A stretch of 64,000 nucleotides of DNA, from contig OZ023184.1 in NCBI GenBank assembly GCA_963995505.1, positions 17,358,228 to 17,422,227 of the forward strand, in the 5' to 3' direction. The notes beneath the pieces were generated by a model, which saw only the letters and a list, made by a program, of their open reading frames with translations, did not search any database and had not been told where the DNA came from. This stretch comes from Hypericum androsaemum. Taxonomy: Eukaryota > Streptophyta > Magnoliopsida > Malpighiales > Hypericaceae. A program made the translations under genes and the position numbers. This document shows, piece by piece, positions 1-12,044 of the stretch (its first letter is position 1; the number at the start of each line of letters is the position of its first letter).

Positions 1-2917
1 AGGTCGAAAGCTCAATCTAAGCTACTTAAGACTATGAGCGTGAATTTTCTTATGTCCATCTCAGTGAGTGTCTACAAAGAGTGTCTTTGTCAAATACTCA
101 CAAGTATATGAGAGATACATGTTCATGAGCAAACAAAGCAATGGACAAGTGACATAAGTTTTACCATGAGACCTCACATTCTCAAAAAATAAAACTTCTA
201 AATTGGGAGAGGAGAGTAATGACCTGCCTTATTTGAAACTGATGAGTTAGAATTATCTAGATCACTCCTCCGAGTGGGAGAATTTTGGAGGAGGTAAATG
301 ATGATTTACCATCTTCGGCTGATCCAGAAGTTCATGATCCAAAGGATCTTCATCTCACTAGAAGTATGAATGATCTTCATCTTAGTGGGAGTAGAATTCT
401 AAATTTTAGTGGGAGTTTGGAATGCCACTTCTGTGGGATATGATACTTGGTTATGATGGATATATGAGATATTGATCAAAACCAAAAATTCGTGGAGTTA
501 AAGAATAATTTTTCCACACAGATGACTTGAGGTCGAAGGTGTAGGAAATGCTCTTTTGAATAAAGGTACAAGTGAGATTCTTTTTAGCAAATCCTATAAG
601 TTGAGAATGAATATAAGAATATTTCTGATGCTCTATCGGTTCTCAATTAGAATGAATTAGTTAAAGCAATGAAGAAAGTTATGACTTCTATAAAACCAAA
701 CCATGTTTAAGAACTGGTCGAGTGTTGACCTACATTAGGGACGCAATTTGAGAGTTACTGGATTCTCAGGATTAAGCGTATAAGACTCGCTTAGCTGTCA
801 AAGAATTCACACAACGTGAAAGAATTGACTATGAGAAGTCATTCTTGGTTATTATGTGATTCTTTCTTTTTAGGTTTATTCTGGCTATAATGACTTATTT
901 GATTTAGAGCTACATCAAATGGATGTAAAGGCTGTACTTCTCGGTGGAGAATCGAATGGAGAAACCTATATAGTTCAACCAGAGGGTTACATCCAACAGA
1001 ATGAGGTAGCAAATGTAGAGTTTGATAATTGTTGAGATCAGTTGATGGTCTCACACAGCCTTTGACACAGTGTTGTACTCGTCGTTTCGTAATTCGATCA
1101 TAATTCAAATATGTCGGATGATTTTCGAATTGATTGATGATTACTGTGACGTCTATATTAAATGCTCTGGAAAAAGTTTATCATTGTACATTGTGTGTAA
1201 ATGACATTAGATAGCCGAAATTGACTGAAAATTTCTTAACGAGGTCAAAGTGTAATTTTTGGCCAACTTTGGAACAAAAGATATGAGAGAGGTTGATTAC
1301 ATACTCGGAATTAAGATTTTGATAAATCATTTGAGTTTGACAATTTAAATGTAATGACAACAATCTCCAGTATGCCCTAGTAGTCAAAAGGTCATTTTCT
1401 AAATAAAGATTTGTATCCAAAAATATCTCAGGAGATAAAGGATGTGATGGATGTCCTTTAAGCAAATGCTATGGATTATCTCAATCCAAGCATAGCATAT
1501 TGACAAACGGTCAAGGAAATTATGAAGTACTCGAAAATGATTAGAGAATCATCATTGAGCTATCAAGGTCAAGACCTGATATTGATGGGTTATACGAATT
1601 CCTATTAGGCATGAGATGTGGATGAATGAATATCCATATTGGAATTTTCTCTTCTTGCTAATCGGATGAATGAATATGCATGAGAATCATTGAGTATATT
1701 TTTTGCAATACAGTTGTGTGAAAAGAAGTGAGCATGAAACACATATCTACGTGAGATTTGAAGGTAAATCCAAGGATGTACCTCGGGATGTGGTTTGAGA
1801 AACATTTCAGGTCCCAGGACTTACGAGTGAGTTATTTTTGCTTGTATAGCATCCATTGAATTCGATATTCAATGGAACTTAATACTATGTCAGCAATACA
1901 TGTGTAAATGTTAATTTGAGTGACATTTATTCCAATGCATGTCGGACAGAGAAGTAGCCCACTCACACGGGTGTTCACCTCAGTGGGAGTGAAAGAGTTA
2001 ATTCTTGATTGAGATGAGGCATTTTTAGAACATCATTAAATTGTCGAGTTCTTGTTCTAAAATGAGAATACTGTCTTGCTTAAGTACAATAGGGGTCTTG
2101 TTAAAGTGCAAGATTAATTATGGTGCAAGCAATTGAGGCTGCATTAAATAAGTTATGAGAACTTATTGAATTATGTGAAATCCATTGGTAAGAACTAAGT
2201 AGAACTTACCATAATTCTGTCTTGATAGCCTAGAGTAGTCTTTGAGTAGACTAAGGCCATTGTTTCGAAACATCGAGGTTGATACTCTAGTATAGTGTTA
2301 TTTAGTAAGACATACGCTCTTTTTAGAGGAAAGAATACCATAACACATGGATCGAGTCATGTGTGCTTGTCGACCTATGGATGGGAAATCAATTTATTAA
2401 TAAGTGATTTCAATTTTCCTAGTGTGAGGCCAAGTCTGAAAACTATGGTTTCCAAAACTCTATCCTTAAGATCCTAAACATATTTTGGAAGTACGATTCA
2501 GTGCTGCTAGTTTGAAAAGTCTTTAAAGGGTCATGATTAGATGCGACCTGGCAAGGCTGACTAGAAAAGCAGGCTAGATCATGATGAAAAGAATGTTGTT
2601 AAGAGAGAAGGTTATTATCGATCATATTTTAGAAGCTTCGTGGTTCACTGGCTGGCCTATTATGTTGTGAGTAACACAATAGTGAACACTAATAGATTGT
2701 TTCAAAAATTACATGGGGAACAATGAATGTGAGATAAAATCTGAAATAAAGCATACTTTATATAATGGAGGTGTTAATCGAGTTGCTATCATCTATGTGA
2801 CCGATATGTGCTCTTGGGTTGAGCTAACGTGCACTCGATGTATGCTGGTCCCGCAGTATATGCCAACACGAATTAAGAGAGTGAATTGATTATGATCAAT
2901 CATATGTGAGTGAGAGA
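1..2917 (+). pseudogene. Rotted Ty1/copia pol, entering from the left edge
   Basis: Remains of a copia polyprotein on the plus strand. Around 757-850 one frame reads like the start of the copia reverse transcriptase (YKTRLAVKEFTQRERIDYEK). At 905-990 another segment gives LHQMDVKAVLLGG and YIVQPEGYI, equivalent to the family motif HQMDVKTAFLNGxxxxxxYMxQPEGF. At 1268-1315 FGTKDMREVDYILGIKI matches the segment after the YVDD box. Near 1570 there is a trace of TRPDI from the RNase H linker. Frames change between these islands and stops are frequent, so no product is possible. Gag and integrase are not recognisable and the 5' end lies outside the window. Decay is far worse than in the two copia elements further right. 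Confidence 0.75.
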
Positions 2918-2998
2918 TGTTAGATACTTACACCCATGTTGATCCAAGTAGCACCATGTGAGTATCATGTGATTATTAAAATTTAATTAACTTGACGT
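2918..2998 (+). repeat. Start of the copia 3' LTR, cut off
   Basis: A purine run (GTGAGTGAGAGA) ending at 2917 looks like a weathered polypurine tract. It is followed by TGTTAGATACTTACAC, a typical copia LTR start. The LTR is lost at 2999, where gypsy LTR sequence begins. Boundary inferred by pattern only. Confidence 0.4.
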
Positions 2999-3116
2999 GT
3001 GTCTAATGGTTTATATTTTGAAAGAATTTGAATACATTTGAGGCTGGCTAGATTTCTTTTCTGATTAGTAATCAAAATCTAGCGCCGGTCACCGACCACA
3101 GATTCGGGTCGTGATA
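2999..3116 (+). repeat. Last 118 bp of a Ty3/gypsy 5' LTR
   Basis: This stretch is nearly identical to 8551-8667, the end of the downstream LTR, including the run around GGTCACCGACCACA and the terminal TCGGGTCGTGA. It is followed at once by a primer-binding site, so it is the inner end of a 5' LTR. The outer ~1.9 kb of this LTR is missing, and the junction at 2999 is with copia sequence. Confidence 0.8.
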
Positions 3117-3120
3117 GACT

Positions 3121-3133
3121 TGGTATCAGAGCA
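3121..3133 (+). other. Primer-binding site (initiator tRNA-Met type)
   Basis: TGGTATCAGAGCA lies four bases after the LTR end. TGGTATCAGAGC is the standard plant retroelement primer site complementary to the 3' end of initiator tRNA-Met. Confidence 0.9.
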
Positions 3134-6100
3134 CTAGGTTAGAGCCTTGTTTGAATTTACTGTGTCAAGTATCTAAAGTTATGCTACGGAGCATAGGATT
3201 CCTCATATCTTTGTCTCCCTTCCATCTATGTCATTTGCTCATGCTTTAATCTTTTCTGTGTCAACGAAGATTTGTTTTTGTTTGAACATGATGATATAAT
3301 GAATTGTAAAGTTGTGTAAGATACTGTGTTTGAGTTTCTTATGTGACAAACTTATATGATTTAATGTTGTTATCACAAGGCATTTACTCTACATTTTGGT
3401 GAGGATTCTTGTACTATTTGTATATTTATTCCTTTGAAGTGGCCATTTGAGTATATATATTTATATATATGAGAATCATTTCTTGTGTGAGATTTTGATG
3501 AAGTGACTGATCACTTTGTCTAAATCATCTAAACATTCTTATATATTTGATTTCTTCCTATGTATATATTGGGCCATTGGTTAGAGTCTCACCGAATGTT
3601 TTAGTTTTGTCTTTGTGAACTCTTCTAATTTGTTTATCTATGCATTGATAATGTTCTTTTGGATTTCAATATGTTTGAAAAGAGGAAGTTATAAATAACT
3701 TATGTGGAAGGAGAATATCCGAGAAACTAAGTCGTAAGTTTGCATAAAAAAATAAAGAAGTAGGTATATTGGGAAAGCGTGTCAGATTAATTATTAATGG
3801 AATTCTGAGATTAAGTTATATGGAATTAATTTATAATTAAGTTATTGTTTTTACATTTTTGAATATTTTGAGGAAGTAAAGTTTGAGTATGAATTTTTGT
3901 TTGGACTATGAATATCGATTTTGGCAAAGAGAACTTTTGATAAGATAATTTGCTCAATGATTATGGACTAGGTAGTCCAACAACATAAAGAATAAATGGT
4001 TAATAGTTTTGACAAAACTTAAAAGTCTACCTATTAGTTCGGGGAACAATTTAGGAAGTTAAAGGAAAGCCATATGGAATTGAATAAAGCTTTTCTTTGT
4101 AATCAGATAATGTTTTAATGCATATAATCTAAGTCTTGAAGAATGTGAGGTACAATATTCACATAAAACTTTGATAATTTATAAATTAGGTAGCTTATAA
4201 CTACAATAAGCACACCAATTTTGAGATGGTGTTGTGCAAGCTCTAAAAGAGAGCCGGAAGTAAATATTATTTGTAAGAGAACAATTTGAGATAAATCATC
4301 AACTAGACATCGACTTAGAGAGAGGAATGAAGGAAAAGATTTGACTAGTGAAAATTTGGTAAAAGTTAGCTCGAATAAAAAAAGAAAACAAAGAAAAGGT
4401 AAGTATGACAAAGTAAATTTGGGGGTAAAAATATCAATTTTGTAATCAGTTTGTGTGAAACTTAACAAAATTATTTGGTTAGTAAAATATGAAACAAAAA
4501 CCGAGAGCTTAAAAGAAAGTATGTTAAAGTAATTTCTTTGAGAAATAGAGGATAAAGAAATTAAAGAATAGGAGTAGACATAGTTTGTAGACTTTGGAAC
4601 CTATGTTAGATTTTGCAAAATTTTGAGATGTGAAGTGATAAGATATGAGTGACTTAATAGTCACAAAAGTTATATTAGTATGAAGATAAGCTAAAGTGAA
4701 ATTTGAGTTCAAATTTTAGAAAAATGCCAGGTAAAGGTAAATTGGTATGTGCTTCGATGAAAGTATTTGTAGATACCACTCCATCAAGTAAACCCTTTAG
4801 CAGTTACGTGGGTATAAAAAAATGTTGAACGGTCTACAAAACACCAAGACAATTATGTTGAGAACTAGAGAATCTATGTGCAAGCAAAGAGATATCTGCT
4901 AAGATACGTGAGCTTTGGTATGAAGTTTTGTGCGACTGATATAATCAATCTATAATAAGTAAAAAAAATGTTGTTAATGGAAAACTTGAAAAGCAACAAG
5001 ATTTACTGGGAAAAGAAAATTCTTTGAGGTTTGATGGATGATGAGTTAGTTGGTTTTGAAAGCAAGATTGATCAGTATGATGACTATGAAATAAAAAAGT
5101 TGAAGAAACTTAAGGACAAAGATTCTTGCAGGTTGGTAAATATTGTAAGGTAGTTTTGTCAAATTGTAAGATGAATGACATAAGGTCATAGTGCTAATGG
5201 AAGAGGACTGATCTTTAGAACTTAGTGAATATTCTACGAGGTTGCGTTGTATTATCTGGTTCATAAATACGATAAAATTTGTTATAAGGATTATGATTCG
5301 AGTGCTAAAGTCTATCAAAAATAAGTTCGAGTTTTAATAAAATAATGGTGTAATGCATAGTAAAAAGAGCTTAAAAATATATTATAACTAACATAGTGAA
5401 CTTCATGAAACTACAATTATATATAAGATTTATACCAATAAGAGTTATGGTAATAGAGAGAGGCATGGTTGGGAGCTTGATAATTATTTTGGGGTGTTGG
5501 TGGATTTAAGTTAGTGGAAGGCTATGTTGAATTCTGGAGGTAATGAAATGATATGATTAGTTGTTGAAGCCTTTTGGTTGTGTCATGGTGATGAAACCAT
5601 TGAGATTAATTGTGAAACATGTGTACGATTTTGGTATGTTTGGCTGATTAAAAGAATTGGTAAAACTACCGAACATGTGGTCTAAAGATTACCTGAATAA
5701 GGGTTCAGTAGAACTACCGAATGCATAACCCAAAAATAAAATTAAGAGAAATTTATTGAAAGAATTATAAGTACAATAAAAGATTTGAGATCTATGAAGT
5801 TAACAAAGATAAAGAGGGTTACACATACGTAAGTTTGTGTCTAAGAAAAATGATGAAAAGAGATAATAGAAGTCATGGCTAACTTCCTCGTAATGTCAGA
5901 AAGTATTAGGTTTGAAATTACGCAAAAAGTGAAATATATATGACGTGAAATTGAAAATATTAAACTTAAGACTTTGTGAAAGTTCTAGGTGAGAATTTGA
6001 CGGAATGATTAGTATTTATGAATTAACTAGTATGGTCGAGACATAAGACTAGTATGGTTAAGGTTATAGTATTAGATAAAAAAAATTGTTCGAGTAGCTA

Positions 6101-6579
6101 GTATAATTAGAAAAATATATATGTAATAAATAAGTTGTTAAAACTTTGATAGAAGGAATTACTTTGATTTGATTTGTTTGGAGAATAAATGAGAAGACTA
6201 AAGGTTATTCTTATGGATAAGCTATGGAAAGATATATAATTTAATGGAAGGATGCACATGTAGTCAAGAGATCCTTGTAAAAGAGATATGAATTTTGGGA
6301 GAAGATGTAGACCTACAGTAAGTTGTTTGAGAATTTAGAACAAATAGTGGCATGTTGCATTCGCCACAATGGCAACATTGTCACGTAAAAGTTGTATCTA
6401 GTTATCAGATGAATTTATATGATAATATTTTTGCTCTTATCTTATCTTCAAATTTACAAAGTAAATAGGAACACAATACACAAACTACAAAGATCTACGA
6501 TAAGATACTAATAAAGTATTCATCTATTTAGATGATCATAGATAAATTTGGGGACCGAATTTTTATAAGGAGGGGAGAA
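3134..6579 (+). mobile_element. Decayed internal region of a Ty3/gypsy (Tekay/Del-like) element
   Basis: Between primer site and downstream LTR there is no ORF longer than about 120 codons and I could not find RT or integrase motifs by eye. Two weak traces fit a chromovirus pol. One is a segment near 6370-6395 reading like the RNase H end ADALSRKS (seen as ATLSRKS). The other is the last codons at 6547-6582 reading FGDRIFIRRGEC, matching the FGDEIxxxGGEC tail that runs into the LTR in Tekay/Del-type elements. The 3.4-kb length is short for a full gag-pol, so the element is internally deleted as well as mutated. The region is AT-rich and otherwise featureless. Confidence 0.65.
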
Positions 6580-8667
6580 TGTAATACCCGACCATGTGAG
6601 ATATACTCAATTAGATTTAGTTAAGTAAAGTCATTTCGTAAGATAAGAATATACTATATTAGAAAATAATAATATAAATTGATCATCAAAAAATTTAAAA
6701 AATGTGATTAAATATAATTTGGTACGGATTAAATTGAGGTACTAAATAAAATTAAATTTGTGAACTTAATTAACAATCAAAGAAAAGAAATGAGACACAT
6801 CAACTAGAAAACGTGGAAAGAAAAAGAAATGAACTAAGATAAATCTGAGGAAAATAGAAATAAAAAAAAAAGAGTAAAACGTGTATGTAAATTAAGGTGT
6901 CAGCAAAGAAAAAGTAAGTAGTAGATATGTTAGACTTAGAGGAAGAATTATAAGATTCTATACGTAAGTTTCCACCGAAACAAAACTTATTCTCATAAGA
7001 ACCGAAACTAGACATTAAATTGGAAACTAAGGCAGAGAAAATTTAGAAGGCGAGTAAAAATAATGAAAGAAACGTGGGTGTCACCAAAGGTTGACACCTA
7101 AGTAAAGGAAAATAATGGAAGTTGAGATTAGGTGTTATAGATAAGTTCAACTTGCCAGCAAAGGTAAAAAAAAAAAAAAAAGTGGTGTAGATATCTTGGA
7201 CGAGCGGGTGAAAGTATATAACTTGGTTAATGAGTTAAAATTGCTCATTCTACCACTGAACCAGTAAACAATAACAGAGAAAAAAGAAAATGAAAGCAAG
7301 ATAGAAAGAAAAACTAAAGGAAAGAAGGGAATTTACTAAGGTTGATCAAGGCGTTGAAAATGAAGGACTCGATTAAGAAGAGGAAGCGACATAAATGGAA
7401 GAGCCAATTGGTCCGATGGTTTGGAAAATCTCAATCGGTAAACAAATAATATGTGACTCGTATTTTTTTTGGCGTACTCTATTTATTTGTCATGATTTGA
7501 ATATGGTATTGTTAGTGCATATTTTGCATTTGTCATATGAGCATTATGATATGACATTATAATTTTGTTTGATTAATTTGGTCCTGAGTGGGCACTGGAA
7601 ATGTTTGGTTTGTTCATTGGAAATATTTGATTCGTTCGGAGCCTATGAATTTGTGTGATATGAATAACTATATGATATGGTTGCCTTCCGGCGGGCAGAA
7701 CTATTTGGCCGATGAGGTTGATCTGCTATGATGTGGTTGCCTTTCGGCGGACAGAACTATTTGGCCGATGAGGTTGGTCTGATATGATGTGGTTGCCTTC
7801 CGGCGGGCAGAACTATTTGGCCGATGAGGTTGGTCTGATATGATATGGTTGGTCTGATATGATATGGTTGCCTTCCGGCGAGCAGAACTATTTGGCCGAG
7901 AAGTATGGTTGATGATGGCGCCTTGAGATATGGTATCCTCGTGTTGGAGAGGGAGTAACACGATTTAGATTCTGCCGAGTATTCATCCAATTCTGTGATT
8001 TGATTTTAGAATTATGTGTTCTTGTGTCAAATTGCGTGACGGAATGGGACATTGCGTAGTTTGCTCATGTTTCTGTGAGTTTGTGATTATATGCTATATT
8101 TGGTCATCAGGTAAGTATGACCTTTGAATAATGTACATCTCCACATAATTTATTTGCCATATTAGTTATATGAATGTTTTAGGAATGTTTGTGCATTGAG
8201 TAGCTAAATAAATTGCGATGCATATCTTATTTGTTTACTGAGTGTTCCAAAACACTCATCCCCCCCTCTCACCAGTTTTGCAGGAACTCATACACGAGTT
8301 GTATTGGTTCGGAGATCTACTCTAATTGTATCAAGTCCGCTTTGTTCTCCAGGACTTGCATCGAGGTCTCTAGTTTGCTCTTTGATCTAGAAGCTCTGTA
8401 GTTACACAGTTTAATTTGATCTTGGGAATATATAATTGATAAAAACATATGAATATATATTAATATGGCAAAGTTTGAATTATAAGTTTTTTTTGTAAAT
8501 TCAATATTTAAAACTAAAGGTGGAAAGCGATATTTAATATAAGAATTATAGGTCTAATGGTTTATGTTTTGAAAGAATTTGAATACGTTTGAGGCTGGCT
8601 AGATTTCTTTTATGATTAGTAGTCGAAATCTAGAGCCAGTCACCGACCACAAATTCGGGTCGTGACA
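6580..8667 (+). repeat. 3' LTR of the Ty3/gypsy element
   Basis: Begins TGTAATACCCG just after the polypurine stretch AAGGAGGGGAGAA (6568-6580) and ends TCGGGTCGTGACA, giving TG...CA termini and about 2.09 kb. The last 118 bp match the truncated 5' LTR at 2999-3116, which fixes its right end. It contains a 57-bp tandem repeat. A related but different LTR end (CACCGACC...GGGTCGTGTCA) lies inverted at 33109. Confidence 0.85.
7680..7905 (+). repeat. 57-bp tandem repeat inside the LTR
   Basis: Four imperfect units, each with TTGCCTTCCGGCGGGCAG followed by AACTATTTGGCCGATGAGG and a TGATATGAT(G/A)TGG link. The third link contains an extra short duplication (GGTTGGTCTGATATGATAT). Short overlapping ORFs on the minus strand here are by-products of the repeat. 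Confidence 0.9.
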
Positions 8668-9189
8668 CAATGATGAAGCGATGGGTGACGATTTGAGAGG
8701 TGAAGAGATGAAGCTAAGGCTTCCGCTCTACAAAAACAAAAAAGGAGCGTTGCTCCTTGAACCTCTCCAGGAAGAAAATGGAAGCTTTGGCTTCCTCTTC
8801 TCTTAGGATCAAACAAAAATTCTCTCGACCTCTAATGGTATCTAGTCCGTAAAAATTAATCTTACTTCGAATAAATTCGTGAGTAAAATTACCAGTGACA
8901 AAGCTTCCGTTACAATGATCCTGTGAAGAATACTTCTCGAGTGGAACCTACACTTCAAAAGATAAGTACTTTATTTATTGACTTTTGGATTCTTACAATT
9001 ATGTTGATAATTATAATTATAAATTGCTTGGAATCCCTTCATATACGTTGCACTTCAGCAACTTCTTTTACATGCAAGTCAAATTTTATTGCCAATAACA
9101 TGAGTTTCTCCTAGCTTTCTTCATCATCCCACGCCATAACTCTAAAAGTGCTATCGCATCTATTCCTAACTTCTTTAGGTCTCCTTCCA
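8668..9189. other. No gene seen; probable remnant of an LTR element
   Basis: AT-rich sequence between the gypsy LTR and the first MULE, without a convincing ORF on either strand. It may be the distal part of the same minus-strand retroelement whose gag-like ORF and primer site appear at 10.4-10.8 kb. Confidence 0.4.
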
Positions 9190-9198
9190 TATATTCTA

Positions 9199-10359
9199 GG
9201 GCAAATTATCCTCACGTCCCTCTACTTTGGTCACCCTCCCCCTAGGGTACCTAGATTTTGGAAAATGATTTTTCCGTCCCTAAGTTTTGATGATAATAGA
9301 CTCTCGGGTCCTTTTAGCCAGAATATTCCATATTCTCCGGCGATACCCCACTTGAAATGACCAAAATACCCTTAAAAAAAACAAAACAAAAATTTTCTAC
9401 TCCAAAGAACAACTCCAATTCACGATGAAATAAAAAAGAAAACCAAGATCGAAGAACACCGATTAAAAAAGAAACCCAAGATCGAAGAACACCGATTAAA
9501 AAAGAAATCCAAGATCGAAGAACATCGAAGAACACCCAAGTTTGCTCTTCCACCCTGCAACAAAGAAACCCCAACATCGGGCCAAACATCGTCATCTCTG
9601 CCAACCTCGACACAAATGACAAATCCATTTATCCAAGCCAACGACTTTCCAACCATACCCAACTCTTGCATTTTGCATCTTGCATCGTCTTCATCCATTG
9701 AAACCTAATTAAAAAATTTATCCATTGATTTCTGGGTTGCAACAGTTGAAGAAGGAGCTTAAGAACGTCTTATGCCATGGCGGCCGTCAGAGAAAGCGAT
9801 GAGGGAGGCCTTGATGACAGTGCAAAATGCAACGATGTGGTCCCGCAGCCTGAGGAACGGGGCGCGCATCCGTCGCCAATTCATCTTCTCTGTATCAGTC
9901 GACCCGTACTCCGACCAAAAACCCACCAAAAACCCGTACCCCTACTTATTGAGAAGATGAAGGTGTCGGTGCCATGGAGGAGAGAGAGGATGTCAGTGTC
10001 GGTGCCATGTCGGTGTCGGTGCCGGTGCCATGGCCTTTGGTTTTTTGGGTGTTTAATTGAGATTTTGGGTGTTTAATTGGTTTTTTGGTAAGGGGATTGA
10101 ACATGAAGATGTGGTTGAAGATGAATGTCGGGGGAGAGAGAAGAGGGGAGGAAGGAGGGTGGTAAATTAATTTTTTTCAAGTGTGAGGGCATTTTGGTCT
10201 TTTCAAGTGGAGTATCGCTGGAGAATATGGAATATTCTGGCTTTAGGAACCCGAGAGTCTATTATCATCAAAATTTAGGGACGGGATAATCTTTTTCCAA
10301 AAGTCAGGGACCCTAGGGAGAGGGTGACCAAAGGCCAGGGACGTGATGGTAATTTGCCC
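9199..10359. mobile_element. MULE 1: long-TIR Mutator-like element, non-autonomous
   Basis: The first ~165 bp (GGGCAAATTATCCTCACGTC...) return inverted at the other end (...GTGATGGTAATTTGCCC), giving long TIRs. The element is flanked by a perfect 9-bp target duplication TATATTCTA at 9190-9198 and 10360-10368. Long TIRs plus a 9-bp duplication define Mutator-like elements. The ~800-bp inside holds no transposase. It has a 30-bp tandem repeat and a GC-rich block (9770-10020) with two overlapping ORFs that look like a captured coding or 5' segment, which I cannot identify. The same TIR occurs in MULE 2 at 11126. Confidence 0.9.
9425..9540. repeat. 30-bp tandem repeat inside MULE 1
   Basis: About three units of CAAGATCGAAGAACACCGAT followed by TAAAAAAGAAAC. 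On the minus strand this gives a short repetitive ORF with RSWISFLIGVL-type repeats, which is an artefact. Confidence 0.85.
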
Positions 10360-10369
10360 TATATTCTAT

Positions 10370-10667
10370 TATAACCTCCTTCATCAAATACAACTCCTGA
10401 AATTCTTTCACCTATAGCTCCAATCTTCTTTTGTTGAGATTTTTTATGCTTGCATACATTAGGAATAGTGTGTACCTGCTCTGAAAGTTTACTCTCAATT
10501 CGGTCTATCTGTTTGTGAAACTTCTTGATCCTCCCGCTCACCGTGCACTTCATCTCGCTCATCATGGTCTCCATAAATTTTTGTGGATCAGCAAATGACT
10601 CATTACCTTCAATGTTTCTTCCTAAGTAGTTGTAGGACATGATGTTCTTGATCATTCTTTTTTTCAA
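10370..10667 (-). pseudogene. Start of a retroelement gag-like ORF, cut by MULE 1
   Basis: A minus-strand reading frame of about 100 codons starts some 150 bp downstream of a tRNA-Met primer site (10816-10828), the usual place for gag. The protein is basic, with a helical middle (FHKQIDRIESKLSEQVHT), and resembles no family I can name. MULE 1 inserted at 10359 and interrupts it. The evidence for gag is position only. Confidence 0.45.
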
Positions 10668-10815
10668 TTTTTTTCTCCTTTGGCAGCCTTTTTTCCAGAA
10701 ATTTTCTGTTTTTTATATTTTTTTTCTTTCTCCAACTTAGATTACAATAAGAATAAATAACTGAAAACTAATGATAAAAAAATTTAAAGGATAGATAGAA
10801 CTAAAATAGAGTCTA

Positions 10816-10828
10816 GGCTCTGATACCA
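10816..10828 (-). other. Primer-binding site on the minus strand
   Basis: GGCTCTGATACCA here is the reverse complement of TGGTATCAGAGCC, the initiator tRNA-Met primer site. It shows that an LTR lies to the right (from 10831, TGATACGAACCC) and the internal region to the left. Confidence 0.8.
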
Positions 10829-10830
10829 AA

Positions 10831-11125
10831 TGATACGAACCCTACAAATGATGCGCAAGACCCATCCACGAAGTGTTGAATTCCCAGATCGTTCTAGATC
10901 AGTTTGTGATGGAGATCTCGACCCGATGCTCACACCCAAATAAGAACCTTGGTATTAAGACCACAACTTGCTGCTTGAGTTAAAATAAAGAAACTTGATA
11001 TGTCGATGATGCCACAAACAGTGATGGTGATCCGCTTGACATGTCGAAGTAGAACTCAACAAAATTGCTCCACTGTGTTTGAGAGGTTCCTTAGAACTAA
11101 GAGAGAGACTTGCTCATATTTTTTA
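10831..11125 (-). repeat. Inner part of a minus-strand 5' LTR, split by MULE 2
   Basis: Starts at the primer-site side with TGATACGAACCC and runs until MULE 2 at 11126. The sequence after MULE 2 (from 12487, ATAAGCCTCTATAAATAGAC near 12524, a TATA-like motif) probably continues the same LTR. The outer end could not be fixed. Confidence 0.5.
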
Positions 11126-11330
11126 GGGCAAATTACCCTCACATCCCTGTTCTTTGGTCACCCTCCTCCTAGGGTCCCTGGATTTTGGAAAATGATTGTC
11201 CCGTCCCTAAGTTTTGATGATAATAGACTCTCGGGTCCCTGGAGCCAGAATATTCCTTTTTCTCCGGTGAATGCTCACTTGAAATGACCAAAATGCCCTT
11301 CCACTAAAAAACAAAAAAATTCACAAGCCC

Positions 11331-11440
11331 AAGCTGATCGTGGCTTCGATGGTCGACAGCTCCGAGCTCCCCTTCCGGCGGCTCTATCGCAAGAACGGCG
11401 CCGAAGCCACCTACACCCTGATGCTTAACTCCGGGTCTCT
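11331..11440 (+). pseudogene. Captured fragment of a tRNA-dihydrouridine synthase (Dus1-like)
   Basis: One frame reads KLIVASMVDSSELPFRRL followed by YRKNGAEATYTLMLNSG. Dus1-type enzymes, which reduce uridine 16/17 in the tRNA D-loop using FMN, start their TIM barrel with a very similar stretch (VAPMVDxSxLPFRxLxRxxGAxxxYTPM). Only this first ~36-residue segment is present, without the catalytic Cys or the RNA-binding domain, so it is non-functional. It lies within MULE 2 and is much more GC-rich than the surroundings, as expected for recently captured exon sequence. Identification rests on motif recognition; a protein search would settle it. Confidence 0.65.
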
Positions 11441-11699
11441 TCCCCCTTTCCTCCTGCGACATCCATCTCCCTCCTTCATTGGGAAGCATTTTTATCATAA
11501 CCCATCTCCAATACCCGGCGCGGTATCTCTTCCCCCTCCTCATCCTCCTCTCACTTTTGTTTCCTCCATCCAGACCAGCTTTGCCGCGAAAGCCGAGAAC
11601 CAAAAAATTTATATAAAAATGAAAAACAGTAACTTCTCTAGTGAGAGGAAGGAGGAGGAGGAGGAGCTGACGGGAGGGAAGGTAATATAGTACCGTAAG

Positions 11700-11845
11700 G
11701 AACCAAGCCTCAACGACGCCAATTTTTGGGAGAGAATCCTCGGCGTGAAGTTAAAGAACATCGGCGCGTCGAACTCATAGCACGGGTTCACCTCACGCGC
11801 CCCTTTGAATCTCCATCTCTTCCTCCTCCCCCATGCCATCTCCAT
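11700..11845 (-). pseudogene. Possible second captured coding fragment in MULE 2
   Basis: The minus strand reads CYEFDAPMFFNFTPRI inside a short ORF (11845 to 11609). The pattern YEFxAPxFFxF resembles the N-terminal motif of TPX2-type spindle proteins, but the match is short and I am not confident. GC content and position next to the Dus1 piece support capture. Confidence 0.3.
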
Positions 11846-12011
11846 AATGGATGCAAGACCCTCTCCTCTTCCAAGCCACCACCTCTGAGCCCCTCTATCT
11901 CCAAGAAGAATACCACATACACCTCTCTTGGACCCAAGACCCCTGTCAGTTGCGATTATTTTATCTGGAGATTGATAAAACGGTTACCTTTTTTGATCCA
12001 ATCCCCCCTCT

Positions 12012-12012
<1 letters not shown>

Positions 12013-12042
<30 letters not shown>
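12013..12042 (+). repeat. (CT)n microsatellite
   Basis: About fifteen CT units in MULE 2. Confidence 0.95.

Positions 12043-12044
<2 letters not shown>

Noticed and set aside
4115..4468. 117-codon minus-strand ORF rich in F, L and S
   Set aside because: It lies in the AT-rich interior of a decayed gypsy element, has no domain signature, and its composition is what AT-rich DNA gives by chance.
7701..7990. Overlapping minus ORFs with repeats (SSARRKATISYQTN)
   Set aside because: They are translations of the 57-bp tandem repeat in two frames.
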